This document shows, piece after piece, positions 47,472 through 56,736 of a DNA stretch of 64,000 nucleotides. A program made the translations under genes and the position numbers. The stretch lies in assembly GCF_013334205.1 (NCBI RefSeq), contig NZ_CP054424.1, positions 2,190,001 through 2,254,000 of the forward strand, written 5' to 3'. Under the pieces are notes generated by a model that was not told the DNA's origin, did no database searches, and was given only the letters and a program-made list of their open reading frames with translations. The stretch comes from Rhodoferax sp. BAB1. Lineage in GTDB: Bacteria; Pseudomonadota; Gammaproteobacteria; Burkholderiales; Burkholderiaceae_C. Position 1 is the stretch's first letter. Each line of letters begins with the position of its first letter.

Positions 47472-49931
47472 ATGAAAAAACTCAAACTGGTGATGATCGG
47501 CAACGGCATGGCCGGCGTGCGCTCGCTCGAAGAGCTGCTGAAGATTGCGCCCGAGCTGTACGAGATCACGGTCTTCGGCGCCGAGCCCCACCCCAACTAC
47601 AACCGCATCCTGCTTTCGCCGGTGCTGGCCGGCGAACAGAAGCTGGAAGACATCGTCCTGAACGACTGGGCCTGGTACCAGGACAACGGCATCACCCTGC
47701 ACGCCGGCTGGACCGTGACCGAGGTGGACCGCGTCAAGCGCGTGGTGCACGCAAAGAATGCGAAAGGCGAGACGATCAGCGCCGAATACGACCGCCTGAT
47801 CCTGGCCACGGGCTCCAACCCCTTCATCCTGCCCGTGCCGGGCAAGGACTTGAAAGGTGTGCTGGCCTACCGCGACATCGCCGACACCGAGGCCATGATC
47901 GCGGCCGCCGCCAAATACAAGCATGCGGTCGTCATCGGCGGCGGTCTGCTGGGCCTGGAAGCGGCCAACGGCCTGATGAAACGCGGCATGAGCGTGAGCG
48001 TGGTGCACGTGATGCCCTGGCTGATGGAACGCCAGCTCGACGACGTGGCCGGCAAGCTGCTGCAGAAGTCGCTGGAAGACCGCGGCATGCAATTCCTGAT
48101 CGGCGCGCAGACGCAGGAACTGGTGGGCGGTGAAGACGGCCGCGTCAAGGCCATCAAGTTCAAGGACGGCACGGAAGTGCCGGCCGACCTGGTGGTGATG
48201 GCCGTGGGCATCCGCCCCAACACGGCGCTGGCCGAGAGCATGAAGCTGCACGTGAACCGCGGCATCGTGGTCAGCGACACGCTGCAGACCACCACCGACG
48301 CGCGCATCTACGCGGTGGGCGAATGCGCCGCGCACCGCGGCATCGCCTACGGCCTGGTGGCGCCCCTGTTCGAGCAGGGCAAGGTGCTGGCCAACCACCT
48401 GGCGCAGTTCGGCATCGGCCGTTACACCGGCTCGCTCACCTCCACCAAGCTCAAGGTCACGGGCATCGACCTGTTCAGCGCCGGCGATTTCATGGGCGGC
48501 GAGAACACCGAAGAGATCGTGATGAGCGACCCGGCCGGTGGCGTCTACAAGAAACTTGTCATCCGCGACGACAAGCTGGTGGGCGCCTGCCTCTACGGCG
48601 ACACGGTGGACGGCAGCTGGTACTTCAAGCTGCTGCGCGACGGCCGCAGCGTGGGTGACATCCGCGACCGCCTGATGTTCGGCGAATCGAACATCGGCGA
48701 CGCCGGCCACGAAGGCCACAGCAAGGCAGCCGCCATGGCCGACAGCGACGAGGTCTGCGGCTGCAACGGCGTGAACAAGGGCACCATCTGCAAGGCCATC
48801 AAGGAAAAAGGCCTGTTCACGCTGGACGAGGTGCGCAAGCACACCAAGGCCAGCGCCAGCTGCGGCTCCTGCACGGGCCTGGTGGAACAGATCCTGATGT
48901 TCACCGCCGGCGGCGACTACTCGGCCACACCCAAGACCAAGGCCATGTGCGGCTGCACCGAACACGGCCACCAGGCCGTGCGCGAGGCCATCGTGGCCAG
49001 CAAGCTGCTGACCATTGGTGATGTCTTCAAGAGCCTGAACTGGAAAACGCCCAACGGCTGCGCCAGCTGCCGCCCGGCCGTCAACTACTACCTGATCTCC
49101 AGCTGGCCCAAGGAGGCCAAGGACGATCCGCAGAGCCGCTACATCAACGAACGCAGCCACGCCAACATCCAGAAGGACGGCACCTACAGCGTGATCCCGC
49201 GCATGTGGGGCGGCGAGACCACGGCCGACGAACTGCGCCGCATCGCCAACGCGGTGGACAAGTACAAGATCCCCACCGTCAAGGTCACGGGCGGCCAGCG
49301 CATCGACCTGCTGGGCGTCAAGAAGGAAGACCTGCAGGCCGTGTGGAACGACATTGGCATGCCCAGCGGCCACGCCTACGCCAAGGCCCTGCGCACGGTG
49401 AAGACCTGCGTGGGCAGCGAATGGTGCCGCATGGGCACGCAGGACAGCACGCAGATGGGCAAGGACCTGGAGCGCGCCATGTGGCGCATGTACGCGCCGC
49501 ACAAGGTGAAGTTCGCCGTCTCGGGCTGCCCGCGCAACTGCGCAGAGGCCGGCATCAAGGACGTGGGCATCATCGGCGTCGATTCGGGCTGGGAAATGCA
49601 CATCGCCGGCAACGGTGGCATCAAGACCGAGGTGGCGCATTTCTTCACCAAGCTCAAGACGGCCGAGGAGGTGCTGGAGTACACCGGTGCCTTCATGCAG
49701 CTCTACCGCGAGGAAGGCTGGTACCTGGAGCGCACCGTGCACTACGTGAACCGCGTGGGCCTGGACTACGTGAAGAAGAAGATCCTGGACGACCATGAGG
49801 GCCGCCGGGCCCTGTGGGAGCGCCTGCAGTTCGCGCTGGACGGCGAACCCGATCCCTGGTTCGAGGGCGAGAAGGCCCGTGTCGACACGCGCCAGTTCAT
49901 CCCGATCAAGGTCGAAGGAGTCAGCGCATGA
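47472..49931 (+). CDS. nirB: Assimilatory nitrite reductase large subunit
   Basis: An 819-residue siroheme enzyme reducing nitrite to ammonia with NAD(P)H. Two FAD/NADH Rossmann motifs (VMIGNGMAGVRSLEELL and VVIGGGLLGLEAANGL) come first, then two BFD-type [2Fe-2S] domains (CGCNGVNKGTIC and CGCTEHGHQ), then the siroheme/[4Fe-4S] domain with TCVGSEWCRMG and VSGCPRNCAEA. A GTG precedes the ATG by one codon; the ATG at 47472 has CGGAG at the better distance. Its stop overlaps the start of the next gene (ATGA). Confidence 0.96.
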   Translation: MKKLKLVMIGNGMAGVRSLEELLKIAPELYEITVFGAEPHPNYNRILLSPVLAGEQKLEDIVLNDWAWYQDNGITLHAGWTVTEVDRVKRVVHAKNAKGETISAEYDRLILATGSNPFILPVPGKDLKGVLAYRDIADTEAMIAAAAKYKHAVVIGGGLLGLEAANGLMKRGMSVSVVHVMPWLMERQLDDVAGKLLQKSLEDRGMQFLIGAQTQELVGGEDGRVKAIKFKDGTEVPADLVVMAVGIRPNTALAESMKLHVNRGIVVSDTLQTTTDARIYAVGECAAHRGIAYGLVAPLFEQGKVLANHLAQFGIGRYTGSLTSTKLKVTGIDLFSAGDFMGGENTEEIVMSDPAGGVYKKLVIRDDKLVGACLYGDTVDGSWYFKLLRDGRSVGDIRDRLMFGESNIGDAGHEGHSKAAAMADSDEVCGCNGVNKGTICKAIKEKGLFTLDEVRKHTKASASCGSCTGLVEQILMFTAGGDYSATPKTKAMCGCTEHGHQAVREAIVASKLLTIGDVFKSLNWKTPNGCASCRPAVNYYLISSWPKEAKDDPQSRYINERSHANIQKDGTYSVIPRMWGGETTADELRRIANAVDKYKIPTVKVTGGQRIDLLGVKKEDLQAVWNDIGMPSGHAYAKALRTVKTCVGSEWCRMGTQDSTQMGKDLERAMWRMYAPHKVKFAVSGCPRNCAEAGIKDVGIIGVDSGWEMHIAGNGGIKTEVAHFFTKLKTAEEVLEYTGAFMQLYREEGWYLERTVHYVNRVGLDYVKKKILDDHEGRRALWERLQFALDGEPDPWFEGEKARVDTRQFIPIKVEGVSA

Positions 49932-50701
49932 AACGCCGCCACCTGCTGGCCCTGGCTGGCGCCGCCTCTTTCGGCGTGCAGGCCCAGGTGCTGGACCTCA
50001 ACGACGCCATCAACAAGGCCGGCCGCCAGCGCATGCTCTCGCAGCGCATGGCTAAGGCCTGGCTGGCCATGGTGCACAGGACCGAAAGCGGCGCGGCCCA
50101 GCAGATCCTGGACCGCTCCATGGCCCTGTTCGACCGCCAGCTGGTCGAGCTCAAAGCCTACGCGCCCAACGCCGAGTTGCGCAGGACCTATGCGGACCTC
50201 GAAGGCGCCTGGAGCGAATACAAGGGCGCGCTGGTGGGCAAGCACCCCAGCCGCGACGGCGTGGGCGGCCTGCTCGACACCGACGCACGCGTGCTGGCCC
50301 TGGCCCACCAGGGCACGGTGCAGTACGAGGCCGTCACCAGCAAACCCGTGGGCAAGCTGGTCAACGTGGCCGGCCGCCAGCGCATGCTGTCGCAACGCAT
50401 GGCCAAGTACTTCTACGCCGCCGCCCTGCGCGTGGAACCGGCCCAGGCCCAGGCCGAGATCGGCAAGGCGCGCAGCGAATTCCTGAGCGCCATGGAGCTG
50501 CTGCGCAACGCGCCCGAAGCAACAAACGGCATCAAGGACCAGCTGGCCCTGGCCGACAACCAGTGGCTGTTCTTCGACCTGGCGCTCAAAGAGATCAACA
50601 ACGCCGGGCCGAAAGCCCTGTCCGACATGTTCGTGACCAGCGAGAACCTGCTGAGTGTCATGGACCGTGTGACCGGCCTCTACGCCGGTCTGAAAGCCTG
50701 A
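49928..50701 (+). CDS. Exported protein with two PilJ/NarX-type nitrate-box domains
   Basis: A 257-residue protein. The signal peptide MKRRHLLALAGAASFGVQA contains a twin-arginine-like start. The mature part has two related PilJ N-terminal domains, each opened by the identical 13-residue motif AGRQRMLSQRMAK (about 31-43 and 148-160). This motif is the P-box of NarX-type sensors and PilJ-type nitrate chemoreceptors. There is no membrane helix or output domain, so it is probably a soluble periplasmic binding protein. It sits between nirB and nirD, coupled to nirB by an ATGA overlap. Nitrate or nitrite binding is inferred. Confidence 0.85.
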   Translation: MKRRHLLALAGAASFGVQAQVLDLNDAINKAGRQRMLSQRMAKAWLAMVHRTESGAAQQILDRSMALFDRQLVELKAYAPNAELRRTYADLEGAWSEYKGALVGKHPSRDGVGGLLDTDARVLALAHQGTVQYEAVTSKPVGKLVNVAGRQRMLSQRMAKYFYAAALRVEPAQAQAEIGKARSEFLSAMELLRNAPEATNGIKDQLALADNQWLFFDLALKEINNAGPKALSDMFVTSENLLSVMDRVTGLYAGLKA

Positions 50702-50713
50702 AGGAGTACAGAA

Positions 50714-51100
50714 ATGAGTGAATGGAAACCGATTTGCCGCGTCGATGACATCCCCGTGCTGGGTTCGCGCCGTGTGGCACGCCCCCAGGGCATGGCCGTG
50801 GCCGTGTTCCGTAACGACCAGGACCAGGTCTTTGCCCTGCTCGACCGCTGCCCGCACAAGGGCGGCCCGCTCTCGCAAGGCATCGTCTTCGGCACCAGCG
50901 TGGCCTGCCCGTTGCACAACTGGACCATCGGTCTGGACACCGGTTGCGCCCGCGCGCCCGACGAAGGCAGCACGACGCGTTTCGCCGTGAAGGTGGAAGA
51001 CGGCGTGGTGCACCTGGACGGCCAGGAACTCGCCACCCTGGCGCTGGACATCCAGCCGCCCGTGGCCGGGCCCTGCACGCGCAAGACGGCCTGCGCCTGA
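50714..51100 (+). CDS. nirD: Assimilatory nitrite reductase small subunit
   Basis: A 128-residue Rieske-type partner of NirB. The [2Fe-2S] ligands are present in CPHKGGPLSQG and CPLHNWTI, so the cluster site appears intact. Expected length. It lies 12 bases after the PilJ-domain gene and 42 before nasA. Confidence 0.95.
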   Translation: MSEWKPICRVDDIPVLGSRRVARPQGMAVAVFRNDQDQVFALLDRCPHKGGPLSQGIVFGTSVACPLHNWTIGLDTGCARAPDEGSTTRFAVKVEDGVVHLDGQELATLALDIQPPVAGPCTRKTACA

Positions 51101-51142
51101 GATAACAGCCACGCACGCAACACCCATCGGTAGAGACTCGGC

Positions 51143-53944
51143 ATGCACAAAGAAACGCGATCAACCTGCCCCTACTGCGGTGTGGGCTGTGGCGTCATCA
51201 TCGAGTCGCGACGCGATCAGATCATCGGCGTGCGCGGTGACCCGGACCATCCGGCCAACTTCGGCCGCCTGTGCTCCAAGGGCTCCACGCTGCACCTGAC
51301 GGCCACGCCCGAGGTGATCGCGCAGACGCGGCTGCTGCAGCCCATGCAGCGCCTGCAGCGCGGTGCCGCACCGCAACCCCTGGCCTGGGAGACCGCGCTG
51401 GACCTGGCCGCCACCCGTTTTGCCGACACCATCCGCACGCATGGCCCAGACGCCGTGGGTTTCTATGTGAGCGGGCAATTGCTCACGGAGGACTATTACG
51501 TCTTCAACAAGCTGGCCAAAGGGCTGATCGGCACCAACAACATCGACACCAACTCGCGCCTGTGCATGAGCAGCGCGGTGGCCGGCTACAAGCAGACCCT
51601 GGGCGCCGACGCGCCGCCGGCCTGCTACGAGGACCTGGACCACGCCGACTGCCTCTTCATCGCCGGCTCCAATGCCGCCTGGGCCCACCCCATCCTGTTC
51701 CGCCGCATCGAGGAAGCCAAAAAGAACCGCCCCGGCCTGAAGATCGTGGTGGTGGACCCGCGCCGCACCGACACCGCCGGCACCGCCGACCTCTTTGTGC
51801 AGATCCAGCCCGGTACCGACGTGGCCCTCTTCAACGGCATGCTGCACCTCATGCTGTGGGAAGGCTGGACCGACAGCAACTACATCAGCACCCGCACGCG
51901 CGGCTTCGAGGAACTGAAAGCCACGGTACGCGACTACACGCCCGACATGGTGACGCAGACCTGCGGCATCGCCAAGGACACGCTGTACGAGGCCGCGCGC
52001 CTGTTCGCCACCTCCAAGGCCACGCTCAGCCTCTACTGCCAGGGCCTGAACCAGAGCAGCAGCGGCACGGCCAAGAACGCCGCACTCATCAACCTGCACC
52101 TGGCCACGGGCCAGATCGGCAAACCCGGCGCCGGCCCCTTCTCGCTGACCGGCCAGCCCAATGCCATGGGCGGGCGCGAAGTCGGCGGCCTGGCCAATCT
52201 GCTCAGTGCCCACCGCGATCTGGCCAACCCGCAGCACCGCGCGGAAGTGGCCGCGCTCTGGGGAATCCCCGCCGTGCCCGACAAGCCGGGCAAGACCGCG
52301 GTCGAGATGTTCCAGGCCGCGGCCGACGGCGAGATCAAGGCCCTGTGGATAGCCTGCACCAACCCCGCGCAAAGCATGCCCGACCTGGCCACCGTGCGCC
52401 GCGCGTTGGAGCGCGCCGAGTTCGTGGTGGTGCAGGAAGCCTTTGCCACCCCCACCACCTGCGACTACGCGGACCTGCTGCTGCCCGCCAGCACCTGGGG
52501 CGAGAAGGACGGCACCGTCACCAACAGCGAACGCCGCATCACGCGCGTGCGCCCCGCCGTGCCCGCACCCGGCGCAGCGCGACACGACTGGCAGATCGCC
52601 GTGGACTTCGCGCGCCGGCTCGAAGCGCTGGGCATCGGCCCGCGCACCGGACTCTTCGCTTACGACAGCCCCGAAGCGGTCTGGAACGAACACCGTGAGT
52701 CCACCCGTGGCCGTGACCTGGATATCACCGGCATGAGCTACGGTCAGCTTGAAGAAAAACCCCAGCAATGGCCCCTGCCTGAAGGCGCCATGACGGGCAA
52801 GAAGCGCCTCTACGAAGACGGCATCTTCCCCACCGAAGACGGCCGCGCGCGTTTTGCCAACACGCTCTACAAACCCGTGGCCGAGCCGCGCGAGTCGCGC
52901 TTTCCCTTTGCGCTCACCACCGGCCGCCTGCGCGACCAGTGGCACGGCATGAGCCGCACCGGCACCCTGGGCCGTCTCTTCGGCCACGTGGCCGAGCCCT
53001 GCGTGCAGATGAGCCCCGGCGACATGACACGCCGTGGTTTCACCGAAGGCGAGCTGGTGCACGTCACCAGCAAGCGCGGCTCCATCCTGGTGCCGCTGCA
53101 GGCCAGCGAGGAGCTGGCCAGCGGCCAGGCTTTCATGGCCATGCACTGGGGCCCGGAATACCTCAGCGGCATGAGCAGCGCCGGCCAGCCCCTGGCCGGT
53201 GTCAACGCGCTGACCACCTCGGCCTTCTGCCCCAGCTCCAAACAGCCCGAGCTCAAGCATGCGGCCGTCAAGATCCTCAAGGCCGAACTGCCCTGGACCC
53301 TGCTGGCCATGGCCTGGCTGCCGGCCGAAAGCGCGCTGAGCACACGCGAGGCACTGCGCCGCCTCATGCTGCGTTTCCCCTATGCCAGCTGCGTGCCCTT
53401 TGCCAACGCCGCGCCGCTGGACGGCGGCGGCGCACAACGCAGCGGCGTGCTGTTCCGGGCCGCCGCGCACGAGGCCGTGCCCGACGAACTGCTGGCCGAG
53501 ATCGAACAGCTGCTGGGCCTGGACCATGCAGGCACCCTGCGCTACGCCGACCGCAAACGCGGCCAGCGCCGCGCCGCGCTGCTGCAGCGCGAGGGTGAGC
53601 AAACCACCTTGCAGGCCATGCTGCTGGCCGGCGACACACGCGCCGAGGCCTGGATCCGTTCCCTGCTGCAGCAGGAGCTGCCGGCCCAGAGCTACGGCCG
53701 CCTGTTGTTGTTGCCCGGCGGCCAGGCCCCGGTGGCCATCCCCGCGCGCAGCCGCCAGGTCTGCACCTGCTTCAACGTCAGTGAAAACGCCATCGAGGCC
53801 ACGCTGGCGTCATGCAGCGGCAGCGAGAACGAACGCCTGGGCGCACTGCAGCAGACGCTGAAATGCGGTACCAATTGCGGCTCCTGCGTGCCCGAACTGC
53901 AGCGCCTGGTGCGCCGAGTCGTGCCGCTGAAGCAGGCGGCCTGA
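51143..53944 (+). CDS. nasA: Assimilatory nitrate reductase, catalytic subunit
   Basis: A 933-residue molybdopterin enzyme that reduces nitrate to nitrite in the cytoplasm. The N-terminal [4Fe-4S] motif is CPYCGVGCGV with the last ligand in GRLCSKG. Molybdopterin domains fill residues about 60-700 (NTNSRLCMSSAV, GQPNAMGGREVGG). A C-terminal BFD-like [2Fe-2S] domain (CTCFNVSENAI and CGTNCGSCVPEL) probably receives electrons. No separate flavoprotein electron donor is encoded here, so an external ferredoxin or reductase must supply it. Confidence 0.96.
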   Translation: MHKETRSTCPYCGVGCGVIIESRRDQIIGVRGDPDHPANFGRLCSKGSTLHLTATPEVIAQTRLLQPMQRLQRGAAPQPLAWETALDLAATRFADTIRTHGPDAVGFYVSGQLLTEDYYVFNKLAKGLIGTNNIDTNSRLCMSSAVAGYKQTLGADAPPACYEDLDHADCLFIAGSNAAWAHPILFRRIEEAKKNRPGLKIVVVDPRRTDTAGTADLFVQIQPGTDVALFNGMLHLMLWEGWTDSNYISTRTRGFEELKATVRDYTPDMVTQTCGIAKDTLYEAARLFATSKATLSLYCQGLNQSSSGTAKNAALINLHLATGQIGKPGAGPFSLTGQPNAMGGREVGGLANLLSAHRDLANPQHRAEVAALWGIPAVPDKPGKTAVEMFQAAADGEIKALWIACTNPAQSMPDLATVRRALERAEFVVVQEAFATPTTCDYADLLLPASTWGEKDGTVTNSERRITRVRPAVPAPGAARHDWQIAVDFARRLEALGIGPRTGLFAYDSPEAVWNEHRESTRGRDLDITGMSYGQLEEKPQQWPLPEGAMTGKKRLYEDGIFPTEDGRARFANTLYKPVAEPRESRFPFALTTGRLRDQWHGMSRTGTLGRLFGHVAEPCVQMSPGDMTRRGFTEGELVHVTSKRGSILVPLQASEELASGQAFMAMHWGPEYLSGMSSAGQPLAGVNALTTSAFCPSSKQPELKHAAVKILKAELPWTLLAMAWLPAESALSTREALRRLMLRFPYASCVPFANAAPLDGGGAQRSGVLFRAAAHEAVPDELLAEIEQLLGLDHAGTLRYADRKRGQRRAALLQREGEQTTLQAMLLAGDTRAEAWIRSLLQQELPAQSYGRLLLLPGGQAPVAIPARSRQVCTCFNVSENAIEATLASCSGSENERLGALQQTLKCGTNCGSCVPELQRLVRRVVPLKQAA

Positions 53945-53962
53945 AACTTGCAAGGCCAGGAC

Positions 53963-54763
53963 ATGCACACGAACACCTTGCCCCTCACCGGCTCCTGCAC
54001 CCTCGTGGGCGCCGGCCCCGGCGACCCCGAACTGCTCACGCTCAAGGCGCTGAAGGCCATCCAGCGCGCCACCCTGCTGCTGGTCGACGATCTGGTCAAC
54101 GAGGCCATCGTGGCGCATGCCGCGCCCACCGCACGCATCGTGCACGTGGGCAAACGCGGCGGCTGCACCTCCACGCCGCAGTCCTTCATCGAGAAACTCA
54201 TGATCACCGCCGTGCGCGAAGGCGAGCACGTGGTGCGCCTCAAAGGCGGCGACCCCTTCATCTTCGGCCGCGGCGGCGAAGAGGTGGAGCATCTGCAGGA
54301 AGCCGGCATCCGTGTGGACGTGGTCAACGGCATCACCTCGGGCCTGGCGGCCGTCACCAGCCTGGGCGTGCCGCTGACCCACCGGGAACATGCGCAAGGC
54401 GTGATCTTCCTCACGGGCCACGCCAAACCCGGCGCCAGCGGACCGGACTGGGCGGCCATCGCGACCACCGCGCACGCGGCCCGGCTCACGCTGGTGATCT
54501 ACATGGGCGTGAGCGGCGCCTTGCAGATCGAACAGGGCCTGCTGAGCGGCCTGCCCGGTGAGACGCCGGTGGCCCTGGTGCAGCACGCCTCGCTGCCCAC
54601 GCAGCGCCACGCCCTCACCACACTGGATCAGTTGCACGCCACCCTGGTGCGTGAAGCGCTGGGCAGCCCCTGCGTCATGGTGGTGGGCGATGTGCTGCAG
54701 GGCGTGTGGCAACTGGCGCAGCAGGCTCCGCAAGCTGGCCCGAGGTTTGCTTTGGGTATGTGA
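53963..54763 (+). CDS. cobA: Uroporphyrinogen-III C-methyltransferase
   Basis: A 266-residue SAM-dependent methyltransferase that makes precorrin-2, the precursor of the siroheme needed by NirB. Signature motifs are VGAGPGDPELLTLKA and RLKGGDPFIFGRGGEE. The ATG at 53963 (AAGG 7 bases upstream) is preferred over a TTG at 53948. It lacks the CysG oxidase/ferrochelatase domain, so siroheme completion must be encoded elsewhere. Placement in the nitrite reductase operon matches cofactor demand. Confidence 0.95.
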   Translation: MHTNTLPLTGSCTLVGAGPGDPELLTLKALKAIQRATLLLVDDLVNEAIVAHAAPTARIVHVGKRGGCTSTPQSFIEKLMITAVREGEHVVRLKGGDPFIFGRGGEEVEHLQEAGIRVDVVNGITSGLAAVTSLGVPLTHREHAQGVIFLTGHAKPGASGPDWAAIATTAHAARLTLVIYMGVSGALQIEQGLLSGLPGETPVALVQHASLPTQRHALTTLDQLHATLVREALGSPCVMVVGDVLQGVWQLAQQAPQAGPRFALGM

Positions 54764-54802
54764 ACGGGGCCAACGGGTCCCGTCCTCGAACCGGGCCCCG
54801 AC

Positions 54803-55513
54803 ATGAACCACCTGCCTTCCACCGCTGTCACACCCCACACTCCCCGCGCCCCGGGCAGGACCCCGGCCATCGTGCCGGCACATATCACCGGCCTCTCGCT
54901 GGTCAACCTGGCTGCACGCCAGCGCATGTTGTCGCAGCGCATGATCCTGCAGACCATCCTGGCGGCCCGCGGTGATGCCCAGCGGCTGGCCGAGGCCCAG
55001 CGCAGCCTGCAGATCTTCACCGAAAGCCAGCAACACCTGCTAGTCACGACTGGGCAGCTGGAAGCCGCCAGTGCGCAGAAGATCAGGACCACCTACGACG
55101 GTGTGCGCGGCGTGGGCCCCGTCATCGAAACCTTCATGCAGCTCATGCGCCGCACCCTGGAGCAGATCGAACGCAAGGCGCCCGGCGTGGCCGAATCGCT
55201 GATCGAGCTGGTGGGCCACACCGATCGCATCCTGGAGGCGCTCAATACCGCGACCACGGCCTTCGACGACATCACCAAGGCCAAGTCCGAGGCCATGATG
55301 AAAGAACTCGCGGGCATCGTGGGCGACATCCAGAGCGTGGCCAAGGAGGCCAAGGTGGTGAGCTTCAACGCCCAGATCATGGCCGCGCGCGCCGGCCAGC
55401 ACGGCCGCGAATTTGCCGTCGTCGCCAACGTGCTGTCCGATATCACGGGCGAGATCGACGGCCTGACGCGCAAGGCCGCCGTGCTGGCCGACCGCAACAA
55501 GCACACCGCCTGA
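54803..55513 (+). CDS. Cytosolic PilJ-box protein with a truncated chemoreceptor signalling region
   Basis: A 236-residue protein without signal peptide or membrane helix. Residues 37-47 carry the nitrate-box AARQRMLSQRM; the C-terminal third (VSFNAQIMAARAGQHGREFA, then VVANVLSDIT) resembles the tip of a methyl-accepting chemotaxis signalling hairpin, but is shorter than usual. It is the last gene of the nirB operon. Inference: a soluble nitrate/nitrite sensor that could talk to a kinase, to the phosphatase-kinase protein at 45441, or to chemotaxis. A coiled-coil link region lies between the two parts. Confidence 0.8.
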   Translation: MNHLPSTAVTPHTPRAPGRTPAIVPAHITGLSLVNLAARQRMLSQRMILQTILAARGDAQRLAEAQRSLQIFTESQQHLLVTTGQLEAASAQKIRTTYDGVRGVGPVIETFMQLMRRTLEQIERKAPGVAESLIELVGHTDRILEALNTATTAFDDITKAKSEAMMKELAGIVGDIQSVAKEAKVVSFNAQIMAARAGQHGREFAVVANVLSDITGEIDGLTRKAAVLADRNKHTA

Positions 55514-55611
55514 AGGCGCCGCGCCCGGCCGCGGCCCTGCCCCCGGCCGGCGCTACACTGCTGCCCAAAGCCGTGGTGAGCGCCACGGCCACACACCAAA
55601 GGGGGGCACGC

Positions 55612-56736
55612 ATGCTGAAAGAGCTCAATGAACTCGCCGAGGGCGCCGGCGAACTCAAACCCGGCTCCGGCCTGGTGACCGGCGTCATCGCCCTGGCGCT
55701 GGCCTTCCTCTGTTTCCTGGGCGTACTGGCCTTCCTCTTTCCCGAGTACCTGACCACGCCGGAGCTGCGCCGCAGCTACAACGTGGACACGGTACGCACC
55801 ATCATGTTCATCGCCATGGTGGTGGCCGGCGGCCTGTCCCTGGTCAACGTGCTCTTCAACCGTTCGCGCTGGCTCTCGGCCTTTGCCTTCCTGCTGGTCG
55901 CGCTGACCGCCCTGCTGGGCGGCCACAAGGTGCCGGTGAACGACTTTGCCGACAACACCCCCTACATCGGCCTGGACTGGTTCATCCTGGACCTGCTGGG
56001 CTCTTCGCTGATCTTCATCTTCGTCGAGAAGCTCTTCGCCCTGCGCAAGGACCAGCCCGTCTTCCGCCCCGAGTGGCAGACCGACCTGCACCACTTCATC
56101 GTGAACCACATGGTGGTGGGTTTCATCCTGCTGGCCACCAACCTGCTGGTGCACCGCCTGTTCGGCTGGGCTGCGGCCGACGGCATCCAGGCCTGGGTGC
56201 GCGACCTGCCCTTCGTGGCTGCGGTGCTGCTGATCCTGCTGGTGTCGGACTTCGTGCAGTACTGGACCCACCGCGCCTACCACGAGGTGCCCCTGCTGTG
56301 GCGCCTGCACGCCGTGCACCACAGCGCCAAGAGCATGGACTGGCTGGCCGGCTCGCGCCAGCACATCCTGGAGCTGCTGATCACCCGCACCCTGGTGCTG
56401 GCGCCCATCTTCGTGCTGGGCTTTTCCAAAGAGGTCATCGACACCTACATCGTCATCGTCGGTTTCCAGGCGGTGTTCAACCACGCCAACGTCAGCGTGC
56501 GCCTGGGCCCGCTGCGCTACATCATCGTCACGCCCAACTTCCACCACTGGCACCACAGCCAGGACAAGGAAGCACTGGACCGCAACTACGCGGCGCACTT
56601 CGCCTTCCTGGACTACCTCTTCGGCACGGCCGTCAAGAGCACCAAGCTCTGGCCCGAGCGCTACGGTGTGCTGGGCGACTACGTGCCCAACGGTTTCTTC
56701 AAGCAGCTGAAGTTTCCCTTCACCTGGAAAGGCTGA
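55612..56736 (+). CDS. Sterol desaturase/fatty acid hydroxylase family protein
   Basis: A 374-residue membrane di-iron enzyme. Several helices in the first 200 residues are followed by the histidine clusters THRAYH, HAVHH and NFHHWHH, which coordinate the iron pair. It probably hydroxylates or desaturates a lipid, substrate unknown. The ATG at 55612 has a GGGGGG run upstream. Its stop shares one base with the start of the flavoprotein gene (TGATG), so the two are coupled. Confidence 0.88.
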   Translation: MLKELNELAEGAGELKPGSGLVTGVIALALAFLCFLGVLAFLFPEYLTTPELRRSYNVDTVRTIMFIAMVVAGGLSLVNVLFNRSRWLSAFAFLLVALTALLGGHKVPVNDFADNTPYIGLDWFILDLLGSSLIFIFVEKLFALRKDQPVFRPEWQTDLHHFIVNHMVVGFILLATNLLVHRLFGWAAADGIQAWVRDLPFVAAVLLILLVSDFVQYWTHRAYHEVPLLWRLHAVHHSAKSMDWLAGSRQHILELLITRTLVLAPIFVLGFSKEVIDTYIVIVGFQAVFNHANVSVRLGPLRYIIVTPNFHHWHHSQDKEALDRNYAAHFAFLDYLFGTAVKSTKLWPERYGVLGDYVPNGFFKQLKFPFTWKG

